Source of the DNA: Typha latifolia
Taxonomy: Eukaryota > Streptophyta > Magnoliopsida > Poales > Typhaceae
Length of the DNA: 64,000 nt
Reading direction: 5' to 3'
Assembly: GCA_019914945.1 (NCBI GenBank)
Contig: CM034112.1
Coordinates: 8,152,501-8,216,500, forward strand
Below, piece after piece: positions 12,021 through 22,070 of this stretch. Position numbers and translations under genes: made by a program. Below the pieces are notes generated by a model. The model made no database searches, was not told the origin of the DNA, and saw only the letters and a program-made list of their open reading frames with translations. How positions within the stretch are numbered: the first letter of the stretch is position 1; each line of letters begins with the position of its first letter.

Positions 12021-12617
12021 ATGTCCTTCCATCTCACCTCGCCAATCCATGCTCCCGCGATTACCCAATGCCTTCAGACCGCTATTCTCAGCGCAAAGAC
12101 TGGATTGGTCTCTGCCTCCGTCCTCATCCTCATGATTGGCGAGGGATATCCGACGTACGACATGCTCATCTCCATCGTTGTCATCCTCCTGACGGACGCC
12201 TGCCGCAAGGCCATCAGCGAATTCGTCTCGGTGCACGAGCAAAACGACATCAAGATGGCGGAGATGAAGCGAGAGAGTGGAGATGTGGAGAACCCGACGA
12301 GTGAAGAGGAGAGGAAGGTACGTCTCCCGAGTCCGCTAAAGGCGGCCGGTGCAGCGGCCCTCGCGTTTGTGGCCTCTGGAAGTCTGCCTCTCCTGGCCGG
12401 TGGACTCGTAAGTCCGTGGGCCGGCAGGGTAGGGGTGGTCTGCCTGGTGACGAGCTTGGGTTTGGCTGTGCTCGGAGCGATCTGGGCTGTGCTCGGTGGC
12501 CTGAACATTCCCCGGTCTTTGTTTCGCGCTTTGTTGGGGGGCTTGGCTGACATGGCCATTTTCTACGGAGTGCCGTGGTTGTTTAAAGTAGCTTTTGGAT
12601 TTGAGGCATCTACCTGA
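12021..12617 (+). CDS. Vacuolar iron transporter-like protein 1 (VIT/CCC1 family)
   Basis: Encodes 198 aa. The family moves Fe2+/Mn2+ across vacuolar or related membranes. Visible signatures are TGLVS in the first membrane segment (about residues 28-45), AISEFVSVH with conserved Glu67, Q..DIKMAEMKR in the cytosolic loop, LPSPLKAAGAAALAF entering segment 3 (SGSLPLLAGG), then two more segments ending GGLADMAIFYG. I start at ATG 12021 because it aligns with the start of the paralogue; the in-frame TTG at 11988 lies just before the intron acceptor. Oddities: the conserved Asp of the DGLVS motif is Thr27 and the usual Ser-Met before AxGEF is Arg62-Lys63, so classical metal binding is doubtful. The N-terminus is about 37 aa shorter than in the paralogue. 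It is GC-rich and uninterrupted. Membership in the nodulin-21/VTL branch is likely; function is inferred only. Confidence 0.85.
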   Translation: MSFHLTSPIHAPAITQCLQTAILSAKTGLVSASVLILMIGEGYPTYDMLISIVVILLTDACRKAISEFVSVHEQNDIKMAEMKRESGDVENPTSEEERKVRLPSPLKAAGAAALAFVASGSLPLLAGGLVSPWAGRVGVVCLVTSLGLAVLGAIWAVLGGLNIPRSLFRALLGGLADMAIFYGVPWLFKVAFGFEAST

Positions 12618-13498
12618 GTTACAAGTCATAATAATATTTAAGATTTAAAGGTTCTTATATTATATGTCGTAGAATCAGAAAGCAATGCTAGCTTGTGTGC
12701 CTTTTTGTAAATATTGGACCAAAATGAATTCAGGAGTTTGCATGTAAAATGTCAAATAAATAAATATATACGTATACACTATTGTTTGCATTTTGTTGGA
12801 CTCGAAGCTACCCTACCTTCTCATAGTTTAATTTTTTGAGAAAAAGAAAGAGGGTACATATCTTACTACCTAATAGGGTATTGTTGGCAAATTGTATAAT
12901 ATTAAGGAGATTTTCTGAAAAAAGACCATTCTTCGGACACGAAATCTGGAACGTTGGATTGTTGTTGGCTAACCAGGCCTTAGCATATTTCACACTCTAA
13001 AGCCTGCCAACGGTCCAGATTACGTTTCACTATGGTCCGATTGAAAATTTTAATATGTAATATATGAAAAAAATACGTAACCTTTGAATTGGAGTCGATT
13101 CAAAAGGTTAAGTATGATTAGTGAAACGTAATCTGGATTGTTGGATCGGTGATAGCTTGTTCCATGGCGGGTATGATTAGTGAAATTAACGTAATCCTAT
13201 CATTCACTTACATCTCGTTTGCACCATGACCCTCCCAAAGAGAGAGAACAAAACCTTGACCACATATGATACAACATTTACGAATTTATGACATCTAATT
13301 TGCGAAGTTTTATATAATTGGCAATATATTTTAAAATGTGATAAGAGTATAAAAATGTTCACATTAATATATCTTATACGAGCATGTGCGTAAGTTTTCT
13401 TGAAGATTCATAAAGAAGTACAAAATCTAGCTTTCCTTAGTAAGAGCGGCTTTGATGCCAGCTGAGTTCTGGGGCCTGTCGTGATTGTACTGTCTTCA
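12618..13498. other. Intergenic stretch with one small MITE
   Basis: The 3' UTR of VIT-like gene 1 starts here (GTTACAAGTCATAATAATATT). Apart from the foldback element at 13007-13144 I see only AT-rich sequence without reading frames of interest. Confidence 0.5.
13007..13144. mobile_element. Small MITE-like foldback element
   Basis: The left end CCAACGGTCCAGATTACGTT pairs with the right end, whose reverse complement is CCAACAATCCAGATTACGTT, over about 27 bases. The interior is AT-rich, 138 bases in all. The CCAACGGTCCAGA end resembles sequence inside the right arm of the element at 10463-10880, so the two may be related. Confidence 0.6.
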
Positions 13499-13582
13499 TC
13501 AACCTGAATAATTTCCTCCATTGGTGTCGCCGCTGAGGAGGTCGGAGAAGCACCCAAGCAGCTCATCTTCAGTGGAGCCCAT
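13499..13582 (-). other. First-exon-like small ORF, unrecognised
   Basis: The minus strand has a CT-rich leader, then GCTGCCATGGGC, a good plant start context, opening MGSTEDELLGCFSDLLSGDT, which stops after 27 aa. Just before the stop is TTATTCAG/GTTGATG, a plausible splice donor, so this may be exon 1 of a gene whose remaining exons were lost. An AT-rich TAATATATT lies about 140 bases upstream. No following exon is visible before VIT-like gene 1. I do not recognise the protein. Confidence 0.25.
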
Positions 13583-13933
13583 GGCAGCACAAGTGAACAA
13601 GTGCGAGAAGGAGGGGAAAAAGAGAGGGAAGAAGGCAAGAAAAGGGTCTCTCAGAGGAGAGAAGGAAGGCTCTCGTGCATAGGGAGGAAAAATATATTAG
13701 CGGATCGAACAGTTGGAGAACCGTATTCGTATCTATTTTTCATCTCTGGATATGGATATGAGAAAAGAATACTAAATAAATAGTGAAATTATATGCCACA
13801 TCTGATAAAAATTGCTAGATATATACTGTTATTAGATGCATGCAATAGGTAGATATCCGAGGATTACCAGGAGACAGCAACTTCTCAAATTTCAATCTAG
13901 TTTGAGCAACTTGTTTGTTTTAATTTCCATATA

Positions 13934-14002
13934 CATGCTCTGCCAGGATTTGGAACTTGTTAACAAGTACATAATATATATCAGAATAAAAACGAACATA
14001 TC
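13934..14002. repeat. 69-bp direct repeat (copy 2)
   Basis: Partner of 8832-8900; see that entry. It lies about 250 bases beyond the stop of VIT-like gene 2. Confidence 0.85.
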
Positions 14003-14247
14003 TACAGTCAGAACAACCTTTGAATCTTGATACAAATATGAACTAAAATTAAGTTTTGGTCCAACGCTTACACTATAATTGATAATATTGACAGATTCAT
14101 GCGTTATTTTCTGATTGATCACCATATAATACGCCGTATAAGATCCTTCAAGCTTGATTATTATGACTGGTAACTATAGATATATAGACATCACAAATCC
14201 AAAGGCTACCTTAAACAAACCGCTTCCCTCCATAGTAAATGGCTATC

Positions 14248-14889
14248 TCAAGCCAAGCCCCCCAACAACGCTCTAATCAAAGACTGCGGAATGCTCACGC
14301 CACCTAGCACCGCCCAGATCACTCCGACCACAGCCAAAGCCAAGCTCGTCACCGAGCAGACCACCACCATCCTGCCGGCCCACGGACGGCTGATGAATCC
14401 ACCGGCCAGGAGGGGCAGACTTCCGGCGGCCACAAACGCGAGGGCCTTTGCACCGGCCGCCTTCAGTGGACTCGGGAGAGGTTCGATCTCCTCTTGATCA
14501 CTCGTCTTATTCTCCACATCTGCCCTCTGTGCTCTCTTCATCTGCGCCACCTTGATGTTGTTTTGAGCGTGAACAGAGAAGAATTCGCTGATGGCCTTGC
14601 GGCAGGCGCCTGTGATGAGGCCGATCAGGGCGGAGATGAGCATGTCCTTTTCTCTGGATCCGTCGGTAATCATGAGGAAGGAGACAAAGACCAATCCATC
14701 CGTTGCGCCGAGAACAGCGGCCTGAAGCCGTTGGGCTCGGCCAAAGAAGTCTGTCTTGGTTAGCTTGACTTCTTTGCAGGGTTCATCGCATGGGATGATG
14801 ATTTGGGCTTGGTGGCTTTGGTTTATTTCGGAATGGATTGGAGATGGCGTTTCAGATGCATGGTTTTGGGAGGTGAGATGGAAGAACAT
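14248..14889 (-). CDS. Vacuolar iron transporter-like protein 2, C-terminally truncated
   Basis: Encodes 213 aa in VIT/CCC1 family order: hydrophilic N-terminus (1-48), RAQRLQAAVLGATDGLV at 51-67 leading into segment 1, GACRKAISEFFSVHAQ at 94-109, VAQMKRAQ, LPSPLKAAGAKALAF, SGSLPLLAGG-type segment 3 and two further segments. Asp64 of DGLV is kept, unlike in copy 1, but the usual Ser-Met is again Arg97-Lys98 and AxGEF is AISEF. At the end one extra T turns GGLADMAI.. into GGLA-stop; in the shifted frame GAGATAGCCATTTACTATGG would give EIAIYYG. About 20 residues of the last segment are therefore lost. It converges with copy 1, 1.6 kb apart. It is either a recently damaged gene or a slightly shortened functional one. 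Confidence 0.75.
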   Translation of the reverse strand: MFFHLTSQNHASETPSPIHSEINQSHQAQIIIPCDEPCKEVKLTKTDFFGRAQRLQAAVLGATDGLVFVSFLMITDGSREKDMLISALIGLITGACRKAISEFFSVHAQNNIKVAQMKRAQRADVENKTSDQEEIEPLPSPLKAAGAKALAFVAAGSLPLLAGGFISRPWAGRMVVVCSVTSLALAVVGVIWAVLGGVSIPQSLIRALLGGLA

Positions 14890-14908
14890 GGCTGCTCAAA
14901 CAGTCAAA

Positions 14909-14966
14909 CTGTAATGAAAAGTGGTCTACTGATGATGGAATTTATGCCGAGGGTTGTAATACTCAC
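14909..14966 (-). other. Putative 58-nt intron in the 5' UTR of VIT-like gene 2
   Basis: The minus strand reads TTCTCAG/GTGAGTATTACAA .. TTTTCATTACAG/TTTGAC, 19 bases before the start codon. It has a canonical donor and acceptor and is conserved in position with the paralogue. The leader upstream (GCTTCCATTCTT.. and CTTCCTCTTCTCAAGTTCTCAG) also matches the paralogue's leader. Confidence 0.5.
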
Positions 14967-15112
14967 CTGAGAACTTGAGAAGAGGAAGGGAACAGAAATA
15001 ACAACCCAAGCTGAAGAAAAAGATGCAAGAATGGAAGCTTAATGCAACGCCTCCTAGCATGGACGGACGTCTTTGTAGAGGTCCTGAGAATATAGGCCAT
15101 ATGCTTTGAATT

Positions 15113-15900
15113 TAGCTTGATTTGTACAATTACATATCTATCCACATAATATTGAGTTTTAGACCACAAAGAATGGGTAGATTTGTAAGGATAACTACAA
15201 GTTTGAGTTGGACAATTACAAGTTTACCCTTTCTTTTTGTTTTACAAGGTGCCGACACGTTGGAGATCCCAACTTTTCTTATACCGTAACTGGAATACTA
15301 GCATGGAGTCAAAGATGGACAAAATGGCTGCATCCTGCCGTCATTTTTTCACTATTTTTAATCTCTATAAACGATTAAAGCTAAAGGTCAGTCCATGGGT
15401 AGATCTGTAATTTTACAGCTCAAACTACTTTCCGTGACTGCTTGAGCTGTTAAAATTACGAATATACCCATTGTTTATGATTTAAACTCAAAAGTCCGTG
15501 GGTAGATCTGTAATTATACAACACAAGCTAAATTCTTTAATTGTAGACCACGACGAGACAGACGATGCTTGAGTTGCCAAATTACAGACCTACCCATAGA
15601 CTTTTGAGTTTTAAACCACAAAGAATGGGTAGATTTGTAATCTGCCAACTCAAGCATCTAGATTACAGAATGTCTATAGTTTGCAAATTACAGATATACC
15701 TATGGACGTTTGAGTTTTAAACCACAAAGAATGGCTAGCTTTTTAATTGTAAACTCAAGTCTTAAAACACAGACCATAGCTTGAGTTGACAATTAGAAAT
15801 TTACCCTCAATTACAGATTTACCCCGGACTTTTGAGTTTCAAAACCACAAAAAGTAGGCAGATTTGTAATTTTGTGACTTAAAATTTAAATGGACAGTGT
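15113..15900. repeat. Cluster of short inverted and direct repeats
   Basis: The phrase TTTGAGTTTTAAACCACAAAGAATGG (given in parts: TTTGAGTTTTAAACC, ACAAAGAATGG) and its partner GGGTAGATTTGTAAT recur at about 15165, 15605, 15720 and 15840, with inverted versions between. The best unit is the hairpin at 15564-15658. It looks like several nested copies of one small foldback element. No coding capacity. Confidence 0.65.
15564..15658. repeat. 95-bp hairpin with ~33-bp arms
   Basis: GATGCTTGAGTTGCCAAATT..ACCTACCCA pairs with TGGGTAGATTTGTAATCTGC..CTCAAGCATC. The arms differ at a few positions and leave a loop of about 30 bases. Confidence 0.8.
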
Positions 15901-16756
15901 TTTATATTGTCGAGCAATTTAAACTCATGACTTTTAGCTTTGATACTATATTAAATTATCAATTGCACTAAAACCTTAATATATTAGAGAATAATAATTT
16001 TTAATTTTTATATTTTATATTTTAACACTCATCTTTTCTTACTTCGACTCTTTTATTTTCCTCGCTATTTTTCGTTCTCTTCTTTTATCTAACCCTAGTC
16101 TTACTGTCACCTCGACAACGTCTCTCCGAGATTCGGGCTACGTTGGCAAACGCTTATCTTTTCTAGTTTCGAAGTGTCATACACCCTAGGATTCAAAAAG
16201 TTTTTTTTGGTTTAAAGGTTAGTTACTTTTTTTTTTTAGTTCAAAGGGGGTTTATATGAATATTATTTTAGTTTAAGGGATGTATATGGGTAATATAAGG
16301 TTTAGAGAAATGTAAAAAATAATAATAGTTTAGGGGTCTAAATGGGATAAAACAAAATTATCCCTTTATATTACAATGCTTCCCTATATTTTTGATTAAA
16401 TTAGAAATACAAATGTTATTAACAAATATGACAAAATGACTTAAATGTTATACTTTTGTTAAATAAATATTTATTCAAAAGAGAAAGTATAGAGTGACTT
16501 AATAATATATAATAAAGATATATATATATAGAGGTAATGCAATTTTTGCTCAAAGAAGTTAATAATTTTAAAGTTAAAAATGCCTAAATAGTGATGAGGA
16601 AGAGAGTGGAGTAACAAAGAAGATGGGCGTTTCGAAACCGGCAATGAATCTGGATCGATCAGTCCTCCTTATACGACAATCATAGAAGTAGAACTATGAG
16701 AGTTAGTTGGATGGGATTGAGAAGAGGCTAGTGTAAGGAAGATCGCGGGCCAGTTA
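15901..16756. other. AT-rich intergenic DNA
   Basis: No gene, RNA or element ends recognised. It contains homopolymer and simple TA runs (16507-16532). Confidence 0.5.
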
Positions 16757-19460
16757 TGTAACAATCTAGTCCTAAATTAATTAATTAAAAGAAAAAATAA
16801 AAAAACCTTTTGGGCACGACGCGACCGGCCACATTGTGGCCGGCCTCGTGCCCAAGCTAAGCCCAGCAGGTGAGAACTTTTCTCATCTGGCTGGCTTTGG
16901 GCATGCCACGCGCACCCAGCCGCCGGGCCAGCTGGGTGCTGCGGGACCCGCAGCCACCGCCTCTCTCTCACTCTCCTCTCTCTCTCTCTTAGTTCCTCTC
17001 TCACTCCTCTCTCTCTCTCTCGGGTTCGTTGGAATCGAGCCGCCGGCGAGAGGCCGGCCGCTGGCTGGCCAGCAGCGGCCGAGCCCCTTCCCGCCGGCCC
17101 GGTTGCCTCCCATCCCTGGCTAGCAGCGGCCGAGCCCCTTCCCGCGGGCCCGGTCGCCTCCCATCCCTTCCTTTCTTCCTCTCTTTTTCTTCTTCCTTCT
17201 TTCTTCTTTTCTTTCTTCTTCTTCTTCCTTTCTTCTCCTCCCACCTCGGTTACTATCTCCAGGCTGCAATAGTGTCAAGGGGGTCTTATTTTAGTTTTAT
17301 TTCTTTTTCCTTTTAACTAAGTATTATATGTAGATAATGTAATTAGCTTAAATATAAAATTAATTATATTGATATATATATATATATATTCAGTAATATA
17401 TTTATTAGATAATTATAATTAGTAGAATTAATAGTTATTATATATTTATCTATACTTATATTTTTATAATTATATATAAGCATCTTATTATTATTTTATA
17501 ATTATATACTTAGGCTATTTTATATATATATAAAAAGAGAAGAACAAACATTTTATTCTTATTTCATAACTAGCATTTTATAATAATAGCATATTTATAT
17601 TACTAGAATTATATCTATAATCAAATCTAGATATTTAATAAAATATAAAAAAAGGAATTCTAAACCTAATAAATCATCATATTTTATATAAATTAATTCT
17701 AATTAGCTAACATCATATTACTTAAATATTTCCAAATCCCGAATCCCTTATTTGAGACCCCGTGGACCCTGCTAGCGATGAGTTGACTCTTGGTTGACAG
17801 ATGTGAGGGATATTGGGTTCTATCTTCTGATAAGATGTGAGTAGTCTTATCCGCTAGATGTCTTTCTCAATTAAGATATATTATATAATTATGTATATAT
17901 ATGTTTTAGCCTCCAGCATAATAATATGACTTTATCTAGAGATGATTACAGTTGAGCATATTTTATCATGCATGTAGTTAGGCTGATCTTGGATATGAGT
18001 ATGATGATGATAAATATAGATGATTAGAGATGACTATACTGTAATAATTTTATGTCCAGTTGATCTATAACATGAGTATGCATGTGATAGATTAGCATGA
18101 GTATGCATATGTGTTGACTACATGGTTGGAGACTACATTGCAATATTTTTCTATTGATTCCCTGTTCCACCTAAATTCCAGTTATGCATTGACTTGTTAT
18201 TGTACTGGATATATGCATGTGATTTATCATTTAGAAAGAAAGCATAAAATTTGATTGATAGGATAGTTGATAGAAAGCGTGAGGATACCCGAGTGGGCGT
18301 GAAGGTTAGGACGCGCTTGGTGGTCGCTCGACATAGTCGCGATCTTGTGGCCTTACGTCCAAGGTCATTAGTCTGTGTGTGCAATAGACATTCGGACACA
18401 TGCCGTTCGCTAGGGCATATGTGGCGAGTTATCCTCACGAGTTTTCTATTAGGTAGAAGGGTGCCCGGTCTAGATAGATGTTGATACCCTTAGTGGATGG
18501 TAGGGTATAATTATATTTGAGATACTCCTTGCAGATGGCAAAGTATGCTCTGAACTTTCGAGTATGATGTTGAGACCGGGTACTCGGTGTTGATTGTGCA
18601 CAGTGGTCTAGTATGATGATGACATACAAAGATGATATTGATGACTAAGATGTTGAGAAATGCATATGATTTCATTATCATCTGATTACCTAATTATCAA
18701 GTGGTCAATATACATCATATATGGTTGCATTTGATATCATAGCATGGTTATGGTCGGCATGCATCATGTGTCATATTTGAGAGAGAATTATAATAATAGT
18801 ATGACATGGTGATTTGTTTATTCATTGTTAAGGATTATATACTTTTATCAGTTAAGACATGTTATCTACATTTTATTTATGTATTATTGAGGACACATTT
18901 TTATATTGATTCATGACATGATACTCGTTCTAATTCATATTATCCAGTACATGATTTACTCTTTGTTTGGCATCATTGATTCGGGGTAAAGTCTATTCAT
19001 TAAGCCTTTTGCTCATGACTCTCTTTATTTTTTTTCTAACCCCCTCAGATATGTGGTGTGCAATAACAACTTGAGGTATCCTAAGAAGATATTTCTAGAA
19101 TAATGAGGTGAGCTATAGGTGCGAGATGATATGGAAGATAATTAGTATAGAAATTGAGTTGTATCATTGCTTGTTATATTTGTACTCATGTATTGGTGAT
19201 TTTAGTTGTATCTTGATGGTTTATCGTAGCATGTGTAGGCCCTGTCAGATTATGTAGTTATCTAATATAGTTGTTGTGGATTTGGACATTCATATGTTAA
19301 TAGGTTTATTTCGTTGATAGTATGATTGATCTCTGAGATGGATTATGTTAAGTATAAGTGTATCTGTGCATGACAGGCCTTGTCCGTCCTATCGTGTGCA
19401 CCGCGCGTGCTGTGTGGGCGCGTAGGGATGCGCGTGCTCGTACCAGGCGGGGGCATTACA
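16757..19460 (+). mobile_element. Family A solo LTR, 2.70 kb
   Basis: Begins TGTAACAATC and ends GGCGGGGGCATTACA. Flanked by AGTTA (16752-16756) and AGTTC (19461-19465), a target-site duplication with one mismatch. No PBS follows and no second LTR is near, so it is a solo LTR left by LTR-LTR recombination. It contains the palindrome GGCCACATTGTGGCC, CT/GA-rich tracts and a tandem 52-bp duplication around 17062-17166 (GGCCGAGCCCCTTCCCGC). Readings inside it are low-complexity and not genes. Confidence 0.85.
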
Positions 19461-20244
19461 AGTTCATAGCCATCATTTCCATCACCCACATCGAGGTCTA
19501 ATTGACTCTTCTCGTCCATTTAGGGAACGACTCCTTCCATCAAGATATTCCATTATTATCCTCCTCTAAGACTAGTGATGGTTGGACTTATATGATGAGA
19601 AAGAAGTAAGCTAGAACGAACATCTCCTCGTCTAGGTCTTTCAAAGAGGTTCTTCTCTCCGGCCGTCCCTTTATTCCTTCTCTTTGGCACTAGAGATCTT
19701 GACAAATTTGTCTCAACGAAGGGGAGAAAAACACACAAAAAATCCATAATTTTGCTAATAGCCGAAGAAAGACCAACTCTTTTTATGAAGATCTTTGCTC
19801 TAATAGCTCACAACCTTCAATCTCTCTCACATGGTCAGAATTGTATTGTTTACCTTCTCTTGATTTTTCCCCTCTCATTGCACCTTCTCAAATGATGATA
19901 TTAGATGTGCTATTTCTAATAGTTGTGCTAACAAAGCTCTGATGGATTTCCAATTCTCTATCAAAGATGTTGGAATTCAATTAGTCTGATATCTTCAAAT
20001 TTATGGATGATTTCTTCCACTTTGGTATTCATCTCTATGGCATCAACAAAGATTTCTATACTTTCATCGGTAAGAAGGAACCTTCTTCAATTCATGACTT
20101 CACCTATCAGCCTAATGAACTGCTCATAGAAAATATGTAATTGATAATCTAAGTTGTTGGCTACTAGAGTACATATGTAATTGATGATCTAATTGTTGAA
20201 CGTCAATTATCCTTTAGAAAGGTAGGAGTATCTTTGATATTTAT
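19461..20244 (+). pseudogene. LINE sequence, part upstream of the solo LTR insertion
   Basis: Broken readings without a clear domain, but the family B solo LTR at 20245 interrupts it, and the sequence beyond that LTR is recognisable LINE RT. Across the gap the reading ..LSFRK.. joins ..REVVNCCHIKK.., in keeping with the stretch before the RT palm domain of plant LINEs. Heavily mutated. Confidence 0.35.
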
Positions 20245-21648
20245 TGTAACACCCCAAATAAAAAAAAAATAAAAAAAAAATAAAAAAAAAAATATTTTTT
20301 TTCCCTGATCGGCACGAGCACGTGCGTCGGCCTGCCACCCTCCCTCTTTTCTTTTCTTCTTCTCTTCCCTTCCTTGCCGTGCACGCCACCCTCCCCCCAT
20401 CTCCCTTATCTCTTCCTTCCCTCCGCATGACCTCCTTTCTTCTCTCTCTCCCTCGTGGTTCCGACGCCGGCGAAGCCCACCGGCTCGCCGACCCCCTCAG
20501 GTAAACCTCCTTCCTTTCTTCCCTTTCTCCTTCCCCTCCTCGGCCTCGTCTTTGTCCAGGACCCTTGCCGCCGCCGCCCCCTGCGCATTGGCTGCCGCCC
20601 TGCTGCGCCGCCGGCCTCGTGTCGCGCCGCCGCCGCGGCCCCGCGTCCCCCGCGGCCTCGTGGGCGCTTCCCTCGCCTCCCCTCCTTCCATCGGTGGTGG
20701 AAGGAGATGAGGTGGAGGGGTGGGGGGGGGGGGGGTTAAACCCCACCCATTTTCCCCCTTAGTGGGCTGCAGACCACCGCAGCCCACTAATCCTTGGGGG
20801 GGGGGCACGGGCAGCCCACGCGGCCTAGCTGGGGTGGGCGGGCGCAGCGCAGCCCACCAGCCTAGTTGGGGTGGGCTGCGGGCCGCAGCCCACCAAGACT
20901 TGGGTGGGCTGCGGTCTGCAGCCCACCCCAAAGGATTAGTGGGCTGCAGTGGTCTGCAGCCCACTAAGGGGGAAAATGGGTGGGGTTTAACCCCCCCCCC
21001 CCCACCCCTCCACCTCATCTCCTTCCACCACCGATGGAAGGAGGGGAGGCGGAGGGAAGCGCCCACGAGGCTGCGGGGACGCGGGGCTGCGGCGGCGCGG
21101 CAGGCGGCGGCGCAGTCGCAGGCGGCGGCAGCGCAGCACAGGGGCGGCGGCGGCAAGGGTCCGGCACAGCACGAGGCCGAGGAGGGGAAGGAGAAAGGGA
21201 AGAAAGGAAGGAGGTTTACCGGAGGGGGGTCGGCGAGTCGGTGGCTTCGGCAGCTGTCGGCAACCACGAGGGAGAGAGAGAAGAAAGGAGGCTGCGGTGA
21301 GGGAAGGAAGAGATAAGGGAGATGGGGGGGAGGGTGGCGTGCACGGCAAGGAAGGGAAGAGAAGAAGAAAAGAAAAGAGGGAGGGTGGCAGGGTGGCAGG
21401 TCGACGCACGTGCTCGTGCCGATCAGGGAAAAAAAATATTTTTTATTTTTTATTTTTTATTTATTTGGGGTGTTACAATAAATATCAAAGATACTCCTAC
21501 CTTTCTAAAGGATAATTGACGTTCAACAATTAGATCATCAATTACATATGTACTCTAGTAGCCAACAACTTAGATTATCAATTACATATTTTCTATGAGC
21601 AGTTCATTAGGCTGATAGGTGAAGTCATGAATTGAAGAAGGTTCCTTC
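20074..21648. repeat. 1.57-kb inverted duplication (palindrome) at the solo LTR edge
   Basis: The left arm reads from GAAGGAACCTTCTTCAATTC through the LTR start TGTAACACCCC (20245). The right arm is its reverse complement, with GGGGTGTTACA ending at 21477 and GAATTGAAGAAGGTTCCTTC ending at 21648. Positions pair with a constant sum of 41722, so there are no net indels in the outer arms; the centre is near 20861. The arms include 171 bases of LINE flank plus about 0.6 kb of LTR. After 21648 the LTR resumes from an internal point (CCGCAGCCCCGCGTCCCCG). Confidence 0.92.
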
Positions 21649-21778
21649 CCCGCAGCCGCAGCCCCGCGTCCCCGCAGCCTCGTGGGCGCTTCCCTCCGCC
21701 TCCCCTCCTTGGTGGTGGAAGGAGATGAGGTGGAGGGGTGGGGGCGGGGGGGGGTTAAACCCCACCCATTTTCCCCCT

Positions 21779-22070
21779 TAGTGGGCTGCAGAGACCACTG
21801 CAGCCCACTAATCCTTTGGGGTGGGCTGCAGACCGCAGCCCACCAGCCTAGTTGGGGTGGGCTGCAGACCGCAGCCCACCAGTCCAGTTTGGGTGGGCTG
21901 CGGGCCGCAGCCCACCAAGACTCAGGTGGGCTGCAGGCCGCAGCCCACCCAGCCTTAGATCCGGGTGGGCTGCAGGCTGCAGCCCATTAGCCCATTGTGG
22001 AGTGGGCTGTAGTCTGCAGCCCACTATTCCAACCTTGGTGGGCTGTGGCTGGGCCCCCAGCCCACCAAGG
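21779..22070. repeat. Tandem array of eight small palindromes
   Basis: Units of about 36-39 bases each hold a GTGGGCTGCRG..CNGCAGCCCAC palindrome separated by short variable spacers (TAATCCTTTG, CAGCCTAGTTG, CAAGACTC, and so on). The last units are diverged (GTGGGCTGTGGCTGGGCCCC). Shorter copies form the centre of the inverted duplication at 20760-20965. Strong hairpin potential. Confidence 0.88.

Noticed and set aside
16777..17316. Arg/Glu-rich and Ser-rich readings
   Set aside because: Part of the solo LTR, caused by CT/GA tracts and a 52-bp duplication.
20207..21409. Long Pro/Arg/Gly-rich readings on both strands
   Set aside because: They follow the GC-rich palindromic LTR sequence, mirror each other in the inverted duplication, and have no domain.
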